Shown: positions 36,689 through 46,696, numbered from the stretch's first letter. The stretch is 64,000 nucleotides of DNA from Arenibacter troitsensis (GCF_900177645.1 NZ_FXAO01000001.1:1-64000); one strand, 5' to 3'. The notes: generated by a model from the sequence alone, not told the origin. Translations and numbers: made by a program.

Positions 36689-37988
36689 AACCATAAGTAT
36701 CCTAGTATTGTTTATTAGTTTTATGGGCTTGTTGGCCTATGGTGTACCTGTGGCTTATGCCATTGGGATATCTACAACAATTACCTTATTGATCAATATA
36801 GCCTATATGCCTGCGACTACCACGGTTAGTCAGAGAATGACCACGGGTATCGATAATTTTGCATTATTGGCTATTCCTTTCTTTATTCTGGCCGGGGAAA
36901 TTATGAACCGTGGGGGTATTGCCAACCGCCTCATCGATTTTGCAAAATCGCTTATAGGAAGTTTGCCTGGAGGATTGGCCTATGTTAATATTATTTCCGC
37001 CATGTTGTTCGGCGCAATTTCAGGTTCGGCTATTGCCGCAGCATCGGCCATTGGGAGTACGCTTACCGAAAAGATGGCGAATGACGGTTACCCTAGGGAA
37101 TTCAGTGCTGCCGTAAATATTAGCTCATCAACTACTGGTCTTCTAATTCCGCCAAGTAACGTACTAATAATCTTCGCGCTGGCCAGTGGGGGTACCGCTT
37201 CGGTAGCTGCTTTGTTTATTGCGGGATATATACCTGGCATTCTGGTAGGTCTTGCCATTATGTTGATGGTTTATTTTTATGCCAGAAAAAAAGGTTTGCC
37301 TAAGGAGGAAAGAGTGAGTTTTAAAAAGCTGTTTCACGATTTTAAAAATGCCATTCTAAGTCTTACCCTATTGGTAATCGTAGTTGGTGGAATTGTAGCC
37401 GGAATTTTTACGGCCACAGAGGCAGCGGCCATAGCAGTTGTTTATGCCGTTTTACTCGGATTTGTGAACAAGGAGCTAAAGTTTAGTGATTTTAGGCCAA
37501 TCCTGCTAAGGAGTGCCAAAACCACGGCTATTGTTATGTTCTTGATATCCACGTCCATGGCCATGTCTTGGTTGTTCTCGTTTGAATCCATTCCCCAGTC
37601 ATTGACCGGTTTCCTGTTGGAATCTGTAAAAAACCCGTTATTGGTACTTCTCTTTATAAATATCACACTGCTTGTGGTGGGTACGTTTATGGATATGACC
37701 CCGGCGGTACTTATTTTTACGCCTATATTCTTGCCGGTGGTTATGGCATTGGGAATGCACCCGGTACAATTTGGAATGGTAATAGTACTCAATTTGTGTA
37801 TCGGGGTATGTACCCCTCCTGTAGGTACTTTACTTTTTGTAGGTAGTGGTGTTGCCAAGGTACCGGTCACAAAAGTTATAAAGCCATTACTGCCCCTTTT
37901 GGCAGCAATGACTACCGTATTGTTGATCCTGACCTATATTCCTGAACTATCCCTTTGGTTGCCCAGAGCTTTTGGGTTGATCGATTAA
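36678..37988 (+). CDS. TRAP transporter large permease (DctM type)
   Basis: A 436-residue polytopic protein with the DctM signatures LLAIPFFILAGEIMNRGGIA, LFGAISGSAIAAASAIGS, SSTTGLLIPPSNVLI and LNLCIGVCTPPVGTLLFVG. It carries substrate across the inner membrane using the sodium gradient. It is the last gene of the uronate locus and is followed by a terminator. Confidence 0.96.
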   Translation: MSIETISILVLFISFMGLLAYGVPVAYAIGISTTITLLINIAYMPATTTVSQRMTTGIDNFALLAIPFFILAGEIMNRGGIANRLIDFAKSLIGSLPGGLAYVNIISAMLFGAISGSAIAAASAIGSTLTEKMANDGYPREFSAAVNISSSTTGLLIPPSNVLIIFALASGGTASVAALFIAGYIPGILVGLAIMLMVYFYARKKGLPKEERVSFKKLFHDFKNAILSLTLLVIVVGGIVAGIFTATEAAAIAVVYAVLLGFVNKELKFSDFRPILLRSAKTTAIVMFLISTSMAMSWLFSFESIPQSLTGFLLESVKNPLLVLLFINITLLVVGTFMDMTPAVLIFTPIFLPVVMALGMHPVQFGMVIVLNLCIGVCTPPVGTLLFVGSGVAKVPVTKVIKPLLPLLAAMTTVLLILTYIPELSLWLPRAFGLID

Positions 37989-38015
37989 TAAACATAAGCT
38001 TAAAAATTTTGAAAG

Positions 38016-38048
38016 TCCCTATTTCTTAAATGAGATAGGGATTTTTTT
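38016..38048 (+). terminator. Rho-independent terminator after the TRAP genes
   Basis: TCCCTATTTC pairs with GAGATAGGGA (one mismatch), followed by seven Ts. It separates the uronate locus from the phosphonate-linked SusCD locus. The rest of the gap to 38383 is A/T-rich and should contain the next promoter; I find no exact TAnnTTTG match there. Confidence 0.88.
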
Positions 38049-38382
38049 GTGTGGTAACCCACTTTTTTGTTTTTGCCTTTTATGATATTCCTTTTTAATG
38101 GCCCATGTTTACAAATTGTTAAGCATGCGGTTGTGGGGTATTGGCTGCATTGTTCTCTGTTTTAAACAAGTGTCACATTAGCATCTCTCTTGAGCTGTAC
38201 TTGTTTGGATTCCCTTAACGAAATCTTAATAATTAGGTATCAATAAATTTAACTATTGGTAAATATTTTAGTCTTTTTTTGTAAAAAAAAATGACATTGA
38301 TGAAATAAATTTTCTATTTTAGGTCAAAAATTATACTATAAGTAAAATTGTTTTTTAATTTTTTTAACTAAATAAACCAACA

Positions 38383-41300
38383 ATGAACAAAAGAAAAACT
38401 AAACTTTTAGGGCTGTTATTCTCCGCTGGAGTGGTACAGCTCCTTACCGCTAATATGTTGGAAGACAACATAAAGGCTGAGGCCATGGCCACAATAATGA
38501 CAGAGGCAAACTGGCAACAATCAATAACTGGTACTGTTATGGATGAGGAAGGAATTCCTTTGTCCGGAGCCTCTATTTTAGTGAAAGGTACAACGAATGG
38601 GGTAGTGGCAGATTTTGATGGAAAATTTAAAATAGAGGTTGCTCCCGGAAGCATTTTGGTCATTTCCTATGTGGGTTTTGAGACCAAAGAAATAACATTG
38701 GGTGTTGAAAAAGAGTTGAAAATAGTTTTAACCGCCGGTAACGCCTTAGAGGAGGTGGTAATTACCGCCTTGGGTATTAAAAAGGAAAAAAAACGGATTG
38801 GCTATGCTACACAAGAGGTGAAAGGGGTAACACTTCAGAAGGCAATTACCCCAAATGTTTTGGAATCCTTGTCCGGAAAAGTAGCAGGCCTAACGGTAAT
38901 AAGCAATGGAGCCGATTTTTTCTCGGACCCAAGTATATTTTTAAGGGGAGAGAAACCTATTTTAGTTGTTGATGGTGTGCCCCAACCCAATACCGATTTT
39001 TGGAATATAAGTTCAGATGATATAGAGAGTATAAACGTACTAAAAGGTGCTGCCGCTTCGGCCTTATATGGTTCCTTGGGTAAGTTCGGGGCCCTACAAA
39101 TAACCATGAAGTCGGGAAAAGGAATTGATGGCACCAGGGTATCCATTAACAGCTCAACTACCTTTCAGACAGGATTTTTAAGAATTCCAAAAGCTCAGAC
39201 ACAATACGGTCCAGGAAATACTGGGAGATATGAATTTGGTACTGGAGCGGCCGGGGGCGGTGGGATCAATGATTTTGACTATTCAATTTGGGGACCCAAA
39301 TTTGATGGTAGGTTGATTAAACAATCAGATTCGCCCATTGATCCCGTAACAGGTGAAAGGATACCCACACCATGGATTTCCAGAGGACCGGATAACCTAG
39401 GTAATTTTGTGGAAACAGGATTGGTAACCTCCAATAACGTTACCTTACAATCTGGCTCGGAAAAGGGTAATTACGTAATATCCAACTCGTATAAACATGC
39501 CAAGGGATCTATTCCAGGTCAAAAATTGGATATTAACACCCTAAGGCTAACTGGTACTTTAAATGTTTCCGATGCCATATCGGTAGATGCTTCCCTTCAG
39601 TACAATTATCAATATTCAGATAATAGAATTAGGGGGTCCTATGGCCCAACTTCCCCAATCTATTTGTTGAGTATCTGGGGAGGAGCCAACTTTGACGTAA
39701 GAAATTTAGAGCATGTTTGGGTTCCAGGTAAGGAAGGAATAAAACAGGACTTTGTGGAAAACTGGCGTTACAATAACCCATATGCCTTGGCGTATAATTG
39801 GAAAAAACCCTGGACTAAAAATGACATACTTACCTACGCCAAGGTGAATTTTAAGATTACGGATAAAATAAATGCTTTTGTGCGAAGTACCCTGAGTACA
39901 TATTCCTTAACGGACAATGAGGAAATTTCCAAGGATATTTACAATTATGATATCCCTGATAGAGGTGGCCGATTTAGGTATAATGCATATCGGTATTTTG
40001 AAAATAACACTGATTTCCTGATTACTTATAATGACAGTTTTTTTAATAAAGATGTTTCCTTGGAGGCCACTTTGGGGGGTAATCAACGATATCTGAATAG
40101 ACAGGAGGAACATGCCTCTACTACCCAGCTTATTGTTCCCGAAGTGTTTACATTACAGAATTCAGTTGATCAGGTTACGCCTACAAGTTACAAGTATTCC
40201 CAAGGTGTTTACAGTGCATATGCGGTAATGGACTTTTCATATAGAAATAGAATATTTTTTGGGATGACCGGAAGAGTGGATAAGTCATCAACCCTACCAG
40301 AGGCCAATGACACTTTTTTCTATCCATCTGTTTATTCCAGTATCGTGTTAAGCGATTTGATTAAACTACCAAGTGCTATTAACTATTTAAAATTGAGAAC
40401 GGCATATGCACAAGTTGGTGGCGATTTGGGTATTTATGAAGCAACCAATTCATATTCTACGGGAAGATATAGAAATTTACCAACTGCCAATTTCCCTTCC
40501 ACCTTGGAAAACCCTGATCTAAGGCCTTCATTTACGAATTCGTTTGAATATGGTTTTGAGATGAAAGTTTTAAATAGTCGTCTAGGCATCGATTTTTCAT
40601 ATTACGAAAATCAGAATGGTCCACAGATATTCACCCAACCATTTTCAGCAGCCTCGGCCTATGAGGGGGTGCTGTTGAACGGTAGGACCACAGAGCGAAG
40701 GGGGATGGATTTTTCAGTTACGGCAATCCCGGTTAGGACAAAGAATTTTAACTGGTCAGCGATTATAAATTTTGATAAATCCAAAAATTATCTGACTTCC
40801 CTACCTCCATTGCCAGATGGTACAATTCCCGAATGGGAAGGGGATTTTGGGGCTAACTTCAGGAACAAAGTAGGTACACCAATTGGGGATTATTTCTATT
40901 ATGTGTGGGAAAGATCTCCGGACGGACAACTTATTATTTATGAAAATGGCCTGCCAAAAAGAACGGACTTCAAAGTAAATACTGGAAATACCCAACCTGA
41001 TTTTATATCTAGTATCAATAATTCTTTTTCTTATAAGAATCTTTCGATGAATTTTTTGTTTGATGGTAGATTTGGAGGTGTAACCCAGGATGCATATGAG
41101 CGCGATCTTTGGCGTGCAGGTGGCCATCCAGACGCCATTCATCCAGAAAGGGAACTGTCCAACATCGCATATGTCAATGGCGGGGATGCTAAGACAATGC
41201 AGATAGAAGGAGTTAGGATTGTATCGGGGGAAGCTACATATGATCCGGACGGAAATATTTTGACCGACACAAGGGTGTTTGAGCCAAGTGAATATAAGGT

Positions 41301-41592
41301 AGATTACCAGTCTTGGGCGAGCCGTTATAAGGCAGATTGGCCAAGTGTCATCAAGGACAAAACCTTTATTAAATTAAGGGAAGTGGTGCTTACCTATAAT
41401 GTGGGTAAAAAATTATTGGATAGGACCTTCATGGACTCTGCGTCTCTCTCGGTCATTGGTAGGAATTTATGGTATTGGACCAAGGACGATTATTATGGGG
41501 ACTTGGATACCTATACCCTAACCCAAGGGGATACCGGATTACAATTGCCATCCCAAAGGTCTATTGGTTTTAACCTAAATGTTTCATTCTAA
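38383..41592 (+). CDS. SusC/RagA-type TonB-dependent receptor (phosphonate locus)
   Basis: A 1069-residue outer-membrane receptor. The leader (MNKRKTKLLGLLFSAGVVQL) is unusual, and the carboxypeptidase-D-like domain starts only near residue 48 (GTVMDEEGIPLSGASILVKG). A TonB-box-like EEVVITALGI follows, then the plug with LESLSGKVAGLTV and PILVVDGVPQPN, and ALYGSLGKFGALQITMKSG in place of the usual YGSRGANGVI. The barrel closes with SQRSIGFNLNVSF. The SusD-like partner follows after 11 bases. Its linkage to a LamG lipoprotein and phosphohydrolase/phosphonate genes suggests cargo containing phospho- or phosphonate groups (inference). Confidence 0.95.
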   Translation: MNKRKTKLLGLLFSAGVVQLLTANMLEDNIKAEAMATIMTEANWQQSITGTVMDEEGIPLSGASILVKGTTNGVVADFDGKFKIEVAPGSILVISYVGFETKEITLGVEKELKIVLTAGNALEEVVITALGIKKEKKRIGYATQEVKGVTLQKAITPNVLESLSGKVAGLTVISNGADFFSDPSIFLRGEKPILVVDGVPQPNTDFWNISSDDIESINVLKGAAASALYGSLGKFGALQITMKSGKGIDGTRVSINSSTTFQTGFLRIPKAQTQYGPGNTGRYEFGTGAAGGGGINDFDYSIWGPKFDGRLIKQSDSPIDPVTGERIPTPWISRGPDNLGNFVETGLVTSNNVTLQSGSEKGNYVISNSYKHAKGSIPGQKLDINTLRLTGTLNVSDAISVDASLQYNYQYSDNRIRGSYGPTSPIYLLSIWGGANFDVRNLEHVWVPGKEGIKQDFVENWRYNNPYALAYNWKKPWTKNDILTYAKVNFKITDKINAFVRSTLSTYSLTDNEEISKDIYNYDIPDRGGRFRYNAYRYFENNTDFLITYNDSFFNKDVSLEATLGGNQRYLNRQEEHASTTQLIVPEVFTLQNSVDQVTPTSYKYSQGVYSAYAVMDFSYRNRIFFGMTGRVDKSSTLPEANDTFFYPSVYSSIVLSDLIKLPSAINYLKLRTAYAQVGGDLGIYEATNSYSTGRYRNLPTANFPSTLENPDLRPSFTNSFEYGFEMKVLNSRLGIDFSYYENQNGPQIFTQPFSAASAYEGVLLNGRTTERRGMDFSVTAIPVRTKNFNWSAIINFDKSKNYLTSLPPLPDGTIPEWEGDFGANFRNKVGTPIGDYFYYVWERSPDGQLIIYENGLPKRTDFKVNTGNTQPDFISSINNSFSYKNLSMNFLFDGRFGGVTQDAYERDLWRAGGHPDAIHPERELSNIAYVNGGDAKTMQIEGVRIVSGEATYDPDGNILTDTRVFEPSEYKVDYQSWASRYKADWPSVIKDKTFIKLREVVLTYNVGKKLLDRTFMDSASLSVIGRNLWYWTKDDYYGDLDTYTLTQGDTGLQLPSQRSIGFNLNVSF

Positions 41593-41603
41593 TACAACTC
41601 ATC

Positions 41604-43103
41604 ATGACAAAAAATATAATTTTCAGAATAACGCTAATGGTATTCCTTTTGGGATCGCTAGTTAGCTGTTTGGATTATGAGGATTTGAGGGAAAATCCCA
41701 ACGAACCCAATTCCGTACCGCCAAGTTTAATTTTTACAACGCTTGTTCCGGGAGCCACGGGATCGTTTAGTGATACTTATGAAAAAATGCAATATCATTT
41801 GTGGATTGCTACGGACAATGTGTTTTCTCCGAATTTTAATAATGGATTTGGTGGGAGCTTTGATTATTCCACTTTGAGAAATATTATTCAAATGACCAAG
41901 GAGGCCGACGCTGCCGGGGCACCCGCATATGCCATAATTGGAAAGTTTCTTAAGGCCAGAATGTATATTGAAATGACAAGGAGAATGGGAGATATACCTA
42001 TGTCGGAAGCGGGTCTTGGGGCAGATAAGCCCCAACCAAAATACGATACCCAAAAATCGGTCTACATTCAGAGTTTGGATTGGTTGGACGAGGCCAATAG
42101 TGAATTGGCCACATTTCTTAATGCAAACCCAGGTGTAAATATCGAAGGGGATCCTTACTACGATGGGGATTTAAGGCAATGGCAGAAATTGATAAATGCC
42201 TATACCTTGAGAATTTTGCTGTCCTTAAGTAAAAAAGAAAATGATCCAGATGTTAACGTAAAGGGTCGTTTTGCCAATATCGTAAATAACCCTGATACTT
42301 ATCCCTTATTGACAGGATTAGAGGATAATGCACAATTAATTTATAGCAATGAGGACGGCTTTAGGCAGACCTATAACCCGGACCAAGCTGTTTATAGGGA
42401 TGCTGTGGTCTATGCAAGTACTTATATTGACTTGCTTAAAGGGAAAGAAGATCCAAGGTTAATGAAAGTGGCAGATCCAACCCAGGATGCATTGGACGCC
42501 AATCCAATTGAGGCCGAAGTACGTGCAGATTATAATGCGTATGCCGGTGCAGATATATCAGGAGCAGCAACAGAAAATTCTGCTAAAAAATTGGATGGGG
42601 ACTTTTCATTTCCAAATTTCGACAAATATTGGAATTACGTTGGCCAGCCTGGTGTATTCATGAGCTATTGGGAACAGGAACTGCACATTGCCGAAGGAGC
42701 GCATAGAGGATGGGCGGCAGTGGACGCCAAGTTACATTACGATAATGGAGTTACTGCTTCCATGGAATTTTATAGTGTGGATGCATCTGAAATTACGACC
42801 TATTTGACCAATAAGCAACCTTATGTTACTGGTGCGGCAGGATTAACCAGAATTTTGGAGCAGAAGTATTTGGCATTTGCTGAAAATACCGATCACGAAT
42901 CCTTTTTTACCACACGCCGAACCGGGGTGCCTACCTATTTATTTAGTAGTGAGCACAATAGTATTACTCGGTATCCAGTACGTTGGACCTACCCTGCCTC
43001 GGAAGACTTGGACAACAAAAGCAATTATAGGGCAGCCCTTCGGGCGCAATTTGGCGCAGAAGTGGATGATAGGGATCAAATTATATGGTTACTTAAAGAT
43101 TAG
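41604..43103 (+). CDS. SusD-like_2 family lipoprotein (phosphonate locus)
   Basis: A 499-residue lipoprotein (lipobox LGSLVSC, then LDYEDLRENPNEPN). Sequence features match the SusD/RagB-like_2 family: the N-terminal NEPNSVPPSLIFTTLVPGAT motif, AIIGKFLKARMYIEMTRRMGDIP, and the C-terminal ILEQKYLAFAENTDHESFFT with RRTGVPTY. It binds ligand above the SusC barrel encoded 11 bases upstream. The partial gene at the left edge of the window belongs to the same subfamily. Confidence 0.93.
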   Translation: MTKNIIFRITLMVFLLGSLVSCLDYEDLRENPNEPNSVPPSLIFTTLVPGATGSFSDTYEKMQYHLWIATDNVFSPNFNNGFGGSFDYSTLRNIIQMTKEADAAGAPAYAIIGKFLKARMYIEMTRRMGDIPMSEAGLGADKPQPKYDTQKSVYIQSLDWLDEANSELATFLNANPGVNIEGDPYYDGDLRQWQKLINAYTLRILLSLSKKENDPDVNVKGRFANIVNNPDTYPLLTGLEDNAQLIYSNEDGFRQTYNPDQAVYRDAVVYASTYIDLLKGKEDPRLMKVADPTQDALDANPIEAEVRADYNAYAGADISGAATENSAKKLDGDFSFPNFDKYWNYVGQPGVFMSYWEQELHIAEGAHRGWAAVDAKLHYDNGVTASMEFYSVDASEITTYLTNKQPYVTGAAGLTRILEQKYLAFAENTDHESFFTTRRTGVPTYLFSSEHNSITRYPVRWTYPASEDLDNKSNYRAALRAQFGAEVDDRDQIIWLLKD

Positions 43104-43124
43104 GAACAGTTAAAATTTAACACA

Positions 43125-44849
43125 ATGAAAAGTATAAATAAATTAATGGGTTATAAAATAAAGATCCTTTTATGGCTGTTTTTGGGATTCGTTTTTGTCT
43201 TAGGCTGTGATGATAAGGGAGAAGGCTGGGCTGATGAAAGATATTTGCAAAACTTCGAATTTTACATTTATCATGTCAATCCATTAACAGGGGCGGAGTA
43301 TACGGATGAAGAATTGGCCGAATTGACCTATGATCCAACACAAAAGGAGTCTTATGCCGAGGGTCAAATAGTGGATTTGGCGGTTGTTACTTCCAAGTTG
43401 CCTTTGGAAATTAAGGTGCTCTCCGGCAAGGATTTGTCAGTACTGGAAACGCTAACGGATTTTCCAACTTTCGGGGAAAAATTTAAGTCCCAAAGTTTTG
43501 TGTCTAGTTTGGAAGAGCTTAATCTACTGGAAATAGGGGACAAAACAACCCTTAAGTTTGAAATTTTATATTTGGATGGCTCTATTGGGGCGGCGAATTT
43601 CGAAGTTAAGAAGGTGAAATTTTTTGATCCAAATGCTATTGTGGATACGTTTGTCTTTTTAAAGAAGAGTACTGGTGAAACAATTCCTTTGGCCATTGAA
43701 GAAAAAGTTACCTCAAGGGTCAAGAATGCTGCATATGGTTCAATAGTCGAGTTTAATGGTGCGGATAACCAGGTGGAAATATTGGATGTTCCAGAATTGA
43801 GCTTTAGGCATAACGGTGATTATTCTATTGGGTTTTGGGTAAATACGACCTCAACGGACAGTGATCCGGTGATGATCGGGGATCAAGACTGGGGCAGTTC
43901 ATCCAATCCTGGATTGACCATAGCATTTCGGGGGAATAACTGGCGTGTAGCAACATCTGATGGTGTAACCAAGGCCGATACCAATTATGATGGTAGCTTC
44001 AATGATGGGGAATGGCATTATATTGTGACAACTTTTGATCGGGATGGAAGTATGACCCTTTATCAGGATGGTACTTCAGTGGCCTCAGCAAGTATGGTGG
44101 GAATCGGTAGTACAGCTAGTGGGAATCCCCTTCGCGTGGGGCAGGATGGTACCGGTGCCTATGGTCAATTCTTTGAAGGAAATATTGGCGAGGTTTCCAT
44201 CTATGATTACGCTTTGACCGCGCAACAAGTTGCAGGTGTTTCAACGCCTTTAACGGGCGTACAGTTGAAGACCCAAGATGGTACCATAAAGAATATAGCC
44301 GTAGCCAATGCTGGTGCTACCATTAGTAGTGAGAATGATATGTCCACTTTTACCTTTAACGGTGTAAATCAGTTCGCGACAATAAACGATGCAGATCTGA
44401 ATTTTAGGCATGATAGTGATTACTCTATCTCCTTTTGGGTAAATACTACTTCTTCAGATAGTGATCCAGTAATGATTGGGGATCAAGACTGGGGCAGCTC
44501 CTCCAATAAGGGGTTGACCATAGCATTCCGAGGTAGCAACTGGCGTGTTGCCACTTCTGATGGAACAACCAAAGCGGATACCGATTTTAATGGTGGATTC
44601 AACGATGGTCAATGGCATTTATTGACCGTGGTTTTTGATAGGGATGCCAATATGACCTTGTTTCAAGATGGTAAAGAAGTTGCCAGTACAAGTATGGCCG
44701 CGGTTGGCAATACAGAAAGTGGTAATCCGTTGCGATTGGCACAGGACGGTACAGGTAATTATGGTCAATTTTTTGAAGGTAAAATTGCGGGCGCAGTAAT
44801 CTATGATTATGCACTTTCAGTGGAAGAAGTTGCAGCTTTGTTTAATTAA
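43125..44849 (+). CDS. Lipoprotein with two tandem LamG (concanavalin A-like) domains
   Basis: A 574-residue lipoprotein (hydrophobic leader ending FVFVLGC). About 185 residues of an unassigned N-terminal, SusE/F-position domain are followed by two LamG/laminin-G-like domains (about 205-375 and 405-573). The two are near copies: both contain DSDPVMIGDQDWGSSSN, LTIAFRG, NWRVATSDG, FNDG-WH, and GQFFEG with IYDYAL. It lies 21 bases after the SusD gene, the usual slot for a surface glycan-binding protein, so it probably captures the same ligand on the cell surface. No catalytic residues are evident. Confidence 0.85.
   Translation: MKSINKLMGYKIKILLWLFLGFVFVLGCDDKGEGWADERYLQNFEFYIYHVNPLTGAEYTDEELAELTYDPTQKESYAEGQIVDLAVVTSKLPLEIKVLSGKDLSVLETLTDFPTFGEKFKSQSFVSSLEELNLLEIGDKTTLKFEILYLDGSIGAANFEVKKVKFFDPNAIVDTFVFLKKSTGETIPLAIEEKVTSRVKNAAYGSIVEFNGADNQVEILDVPELSFRHNGDYSIGFWVNTTSTDSDPVMIGDQDWGSSSNPGLTIAFRGNNWRVATSDGVTKADTNYDGSFNDGEWHYIVTTFDRDGSMTLYQDGTSVASASMVGIGSTASGNPLRVGQDGTGAYGQFFEGNIGEVSIYDYALTAQQVAGVSTPLTGVQLKTQDGTIKNIAVANAGATISSENDMSTFTFNGVNQFATINDADLNFRHDSDYSISFWVNTTSSDSDPVMIGDQDWGSSSNKGLTIAFRGSNWRVATSDGTTKADTDFNGGFNDGQWHLLTVVFDRDANMTLFQDGKEVASTSMAAVGNTESGNPLRLAQDGTGNYGQFFEGKIAGAVIYDYALSVEEVAALFN
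43801..44820 (+). repeat. Internal tandem duplication encoding the two LamG domains
   Basis: Bases 43801-44220 and 44401-44820 align without gaps at an offset of exactly 600 bases, with long stretches identical at DNA level (for example GGGGATCAAGACTGGGGCAG in both). This indicates a fairly recent duplication or gene conversion of a 200-codon unit within one gene. Confidence 0.85.
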
Positions 44850-44900
44850 ATAAAGGACAAATAAGTTAGTTGGTATTGAGTTGAGTTAGTTGTTTTATTA

Positions 44901-44930
44901 GGGAGGGGTATTTTACGCTCCTCCCTTTTT
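44901..44930 (+). terminator. Rho-independent terminator after the SusCD-LamG operon
   Basis: GGGAGGGGT pairs with GCTCCTCCC (two G-U pairs) and is followed by TTTTT. The next gene starts 35 bases later, so the phosphatase gene may be partly read through or have its own promoter. Confidence 0.85.
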
Positions 44931-44964
44931 ATTTGCGGCTTTAAAATAAAATAAATATTGTGAT

Positions 44965-46614
44965 GTGAAAAAATTAAAATTAATGACCCATATAATGGTG
45001 TTGGCCATATTATCTTGTTCCTCAAATGACACAGCAAAGTTAAAACAGGATACAGAAGTCAACATAAAGTCTAAAAAAGTATTGGTAATTGGGATAGACG
45101 GTTGCAGACCCGATGGGATAACAGCAGCCAGTACCCCTAATTTGGATGCACTTATGGCCAATGGTACCTATTCTCTTGATGCCCGAAATACGGGTATTAC
45201 TTCAAGTGGCCCTGGATGGTCGTCTATGTTAACTGGAGTTTGGCAGGACAAACATAAGGTTGTGGATAACTCTTTCTCGGGATCCAACTTTTCAAGATAC
45301 CCCCATTTTTTTAAGAGAATTGAGGAAAATAATTCCAATAGTCGTACCGTATCATTATCTCAATGGCATCCGATCAATGATCAAATTGCCAATGGATTTG
45401 CAGATATTACTAGAAACACTGCGGATTCTAGTGTGGACGTCAAAAATAAGGCAGTAGCAGAACTTGGTGTTGAGGAGCTTACGGCACTTTTTGTTCATTT
45501 TGACGATGTTGATCATGCCGGACACGGTTCAGGTTTCAGTCCTGATAACTCCAATTATATTAATGCAATTGAAACAGTTGATGCTGCCATTGGAGAATTG
45601 ATAATTACTATGAAAAATCGTCCCAATTACACAAATGAAGATTGGATAATAATTGTGAGCACCGATCACGGAGGCATTGGAACAAGCCATGGCGGGGATA
45701 CAGAGGAAGAGCGGACGATCTTTATGATTGTTAGTGGAGATTATATCCCTAAGAAGGAAATTGCCAAAACAACATCAGAGGTAGCGGTTTCTCCGGCTAC
45801 TAATTGTTTAAATAGTGGTACTGAGCTTTATTTTGAATCCAATGGCATAATTTCTATACCGAATAATGCCGCTTATAGTTTTGGTGCTACCCAGGATTTT
45901 TCAATTGAATGCCGGATTCGTGGGAAAGTACCTGCTGACGCAGGCATTATTGCTAAAAAGGATTGGGATAGCGGTCTCTTGCCCGGATATGTTTTTTCTT
46001 TCAATCCCGGTTCCAAAAATTTCAAAGTAAATATAGGGGATGGCACCAATAGGGTAGATGTTGAGGTAGGACAAATTACGGACAACGAATGGCATACGAT
46101 CAGTGCCACTTTTGATAGGGATGGTTTACTAAAAGTGTATGTGGATGGTATTTTAAAAAATAGTGCAGAGATATCATCCATTGGAAATATAGATAATGCA
46201 TTTCCTTTTACTATTGGGGCAGATGGTAATGCTGCTTATAAATATAATGGATACATTTCAGAAGTGAGGGTTTTTAATGGTTTGTTGGAAACCGAGACTA
46301 TAGATGCATGGAAATGTAAAATTTTTGATGATACACATCCCATGGCTGCCAATATTAAAGGACATTGGAAATTAACAGAGGGTTCAGGAGCCTTAATAAT
46401 TGATGCCAGCCCAACAGCGGCGCATGGAATTTTATCAGGAGGAGAATGGAGGGATGCAACGATTACTACTATTGAAACGGTAGGCAATTTCGAGCACACA
46501 CCTCGCACTGTTGACGTTGTTAATACAGCTTTGACTCATTTGTGCATTCCAATTAGTCCTAGTTGGGGTTTGGAGGGAAATTCACTTTTGAATACGTCTT
46601 GCAATGACCAATAA
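44965..46614 (+). CDS. Alkaline-phosphatase-superfamily phosphodiesterase with LamG/DUF4983 tail
   Basis: A 549-residue lipoprotein. The start is taken as GTG 44965 (MKKLKL), which gives a basic n-region before AILSC; ATG 44983 is the alternative. Residues 30-265 form an AP-superfamily (type I phosphodiesterase/nucleotide pyrophosphatase) domain: metal Asp in IGIDGCRPDG, nucleophile region GITSSGPGWSSMLTGVW, metal ligands in DDVDHAGHG, STDHGG and SHGG. A LamG domain follows (about 275-440), then a C-terminal DUF4983-like segment. It probably cleaves phosphate or phosphonate mono/diesters outside the cytoplasm. It lies between the SusCD operon and phnA. Confidence 0.83.
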   Translation: MKKLKLMTHIMVLAILSCSSNDTAKLKQDTEVNIKSKKVLVIGIDGCRPDGITAASTPNLDALMANGTYSLDARNTGITSSGPGWSSMLTGVWQDKHKVVDNSFSGSNFSRYPHFFKRIEENNSNSRTVSLSQWHPINDQIANGFADITRNTADSSVDVKNKAVAELGVEELTALFVHFDDVDHAGHGSGFSPDNSNYINAIETVDAAIGELIITMKNRPNYTNEDWIIIVSTDHGGIGTSHGGDTEEERTIFMIVSGDYIPKKEIAKTTSEVAVSPATNCLNSGTELYFESNGIISIPNNAAYSFGATQDFSIECRIRGKVPADAGIIAKKDWDSGLLPGYVFSFNPGSKNFKVNIGDGTNRVDVEVGQITDNEWHTISATFDRDGLLKVYVDGILKNSAEISSIGNIDNAFPFTIGADGNAAYKYNGYISEVRVFNGLLETETIDAWKCKIFDDTHPMAANIKGHWKLTEGSGALIIDASPTAAHGILSGGEWRDATITTIETVGNFEHTPRTVDVVNTALTHLCIPISPSWGLEGNSLLNTSCNDQ

Positions 46615-46696
46615 TTTTGAGTATTAAATTATCCTATTAGTAAAAAATTTGTACTTTAGTGCAAAATTAAAGAGAAACTCAAAGACATTTTAGAAC

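Noticed and set aside
44965-46614. Sulfatase assignment for the AP-superfamily lipoprotein.
   Set aside because: No C/S-X-P-X-R maturation motif; the GITSSGPGWSSMLTG form fits the type I phosphodiesterase group.
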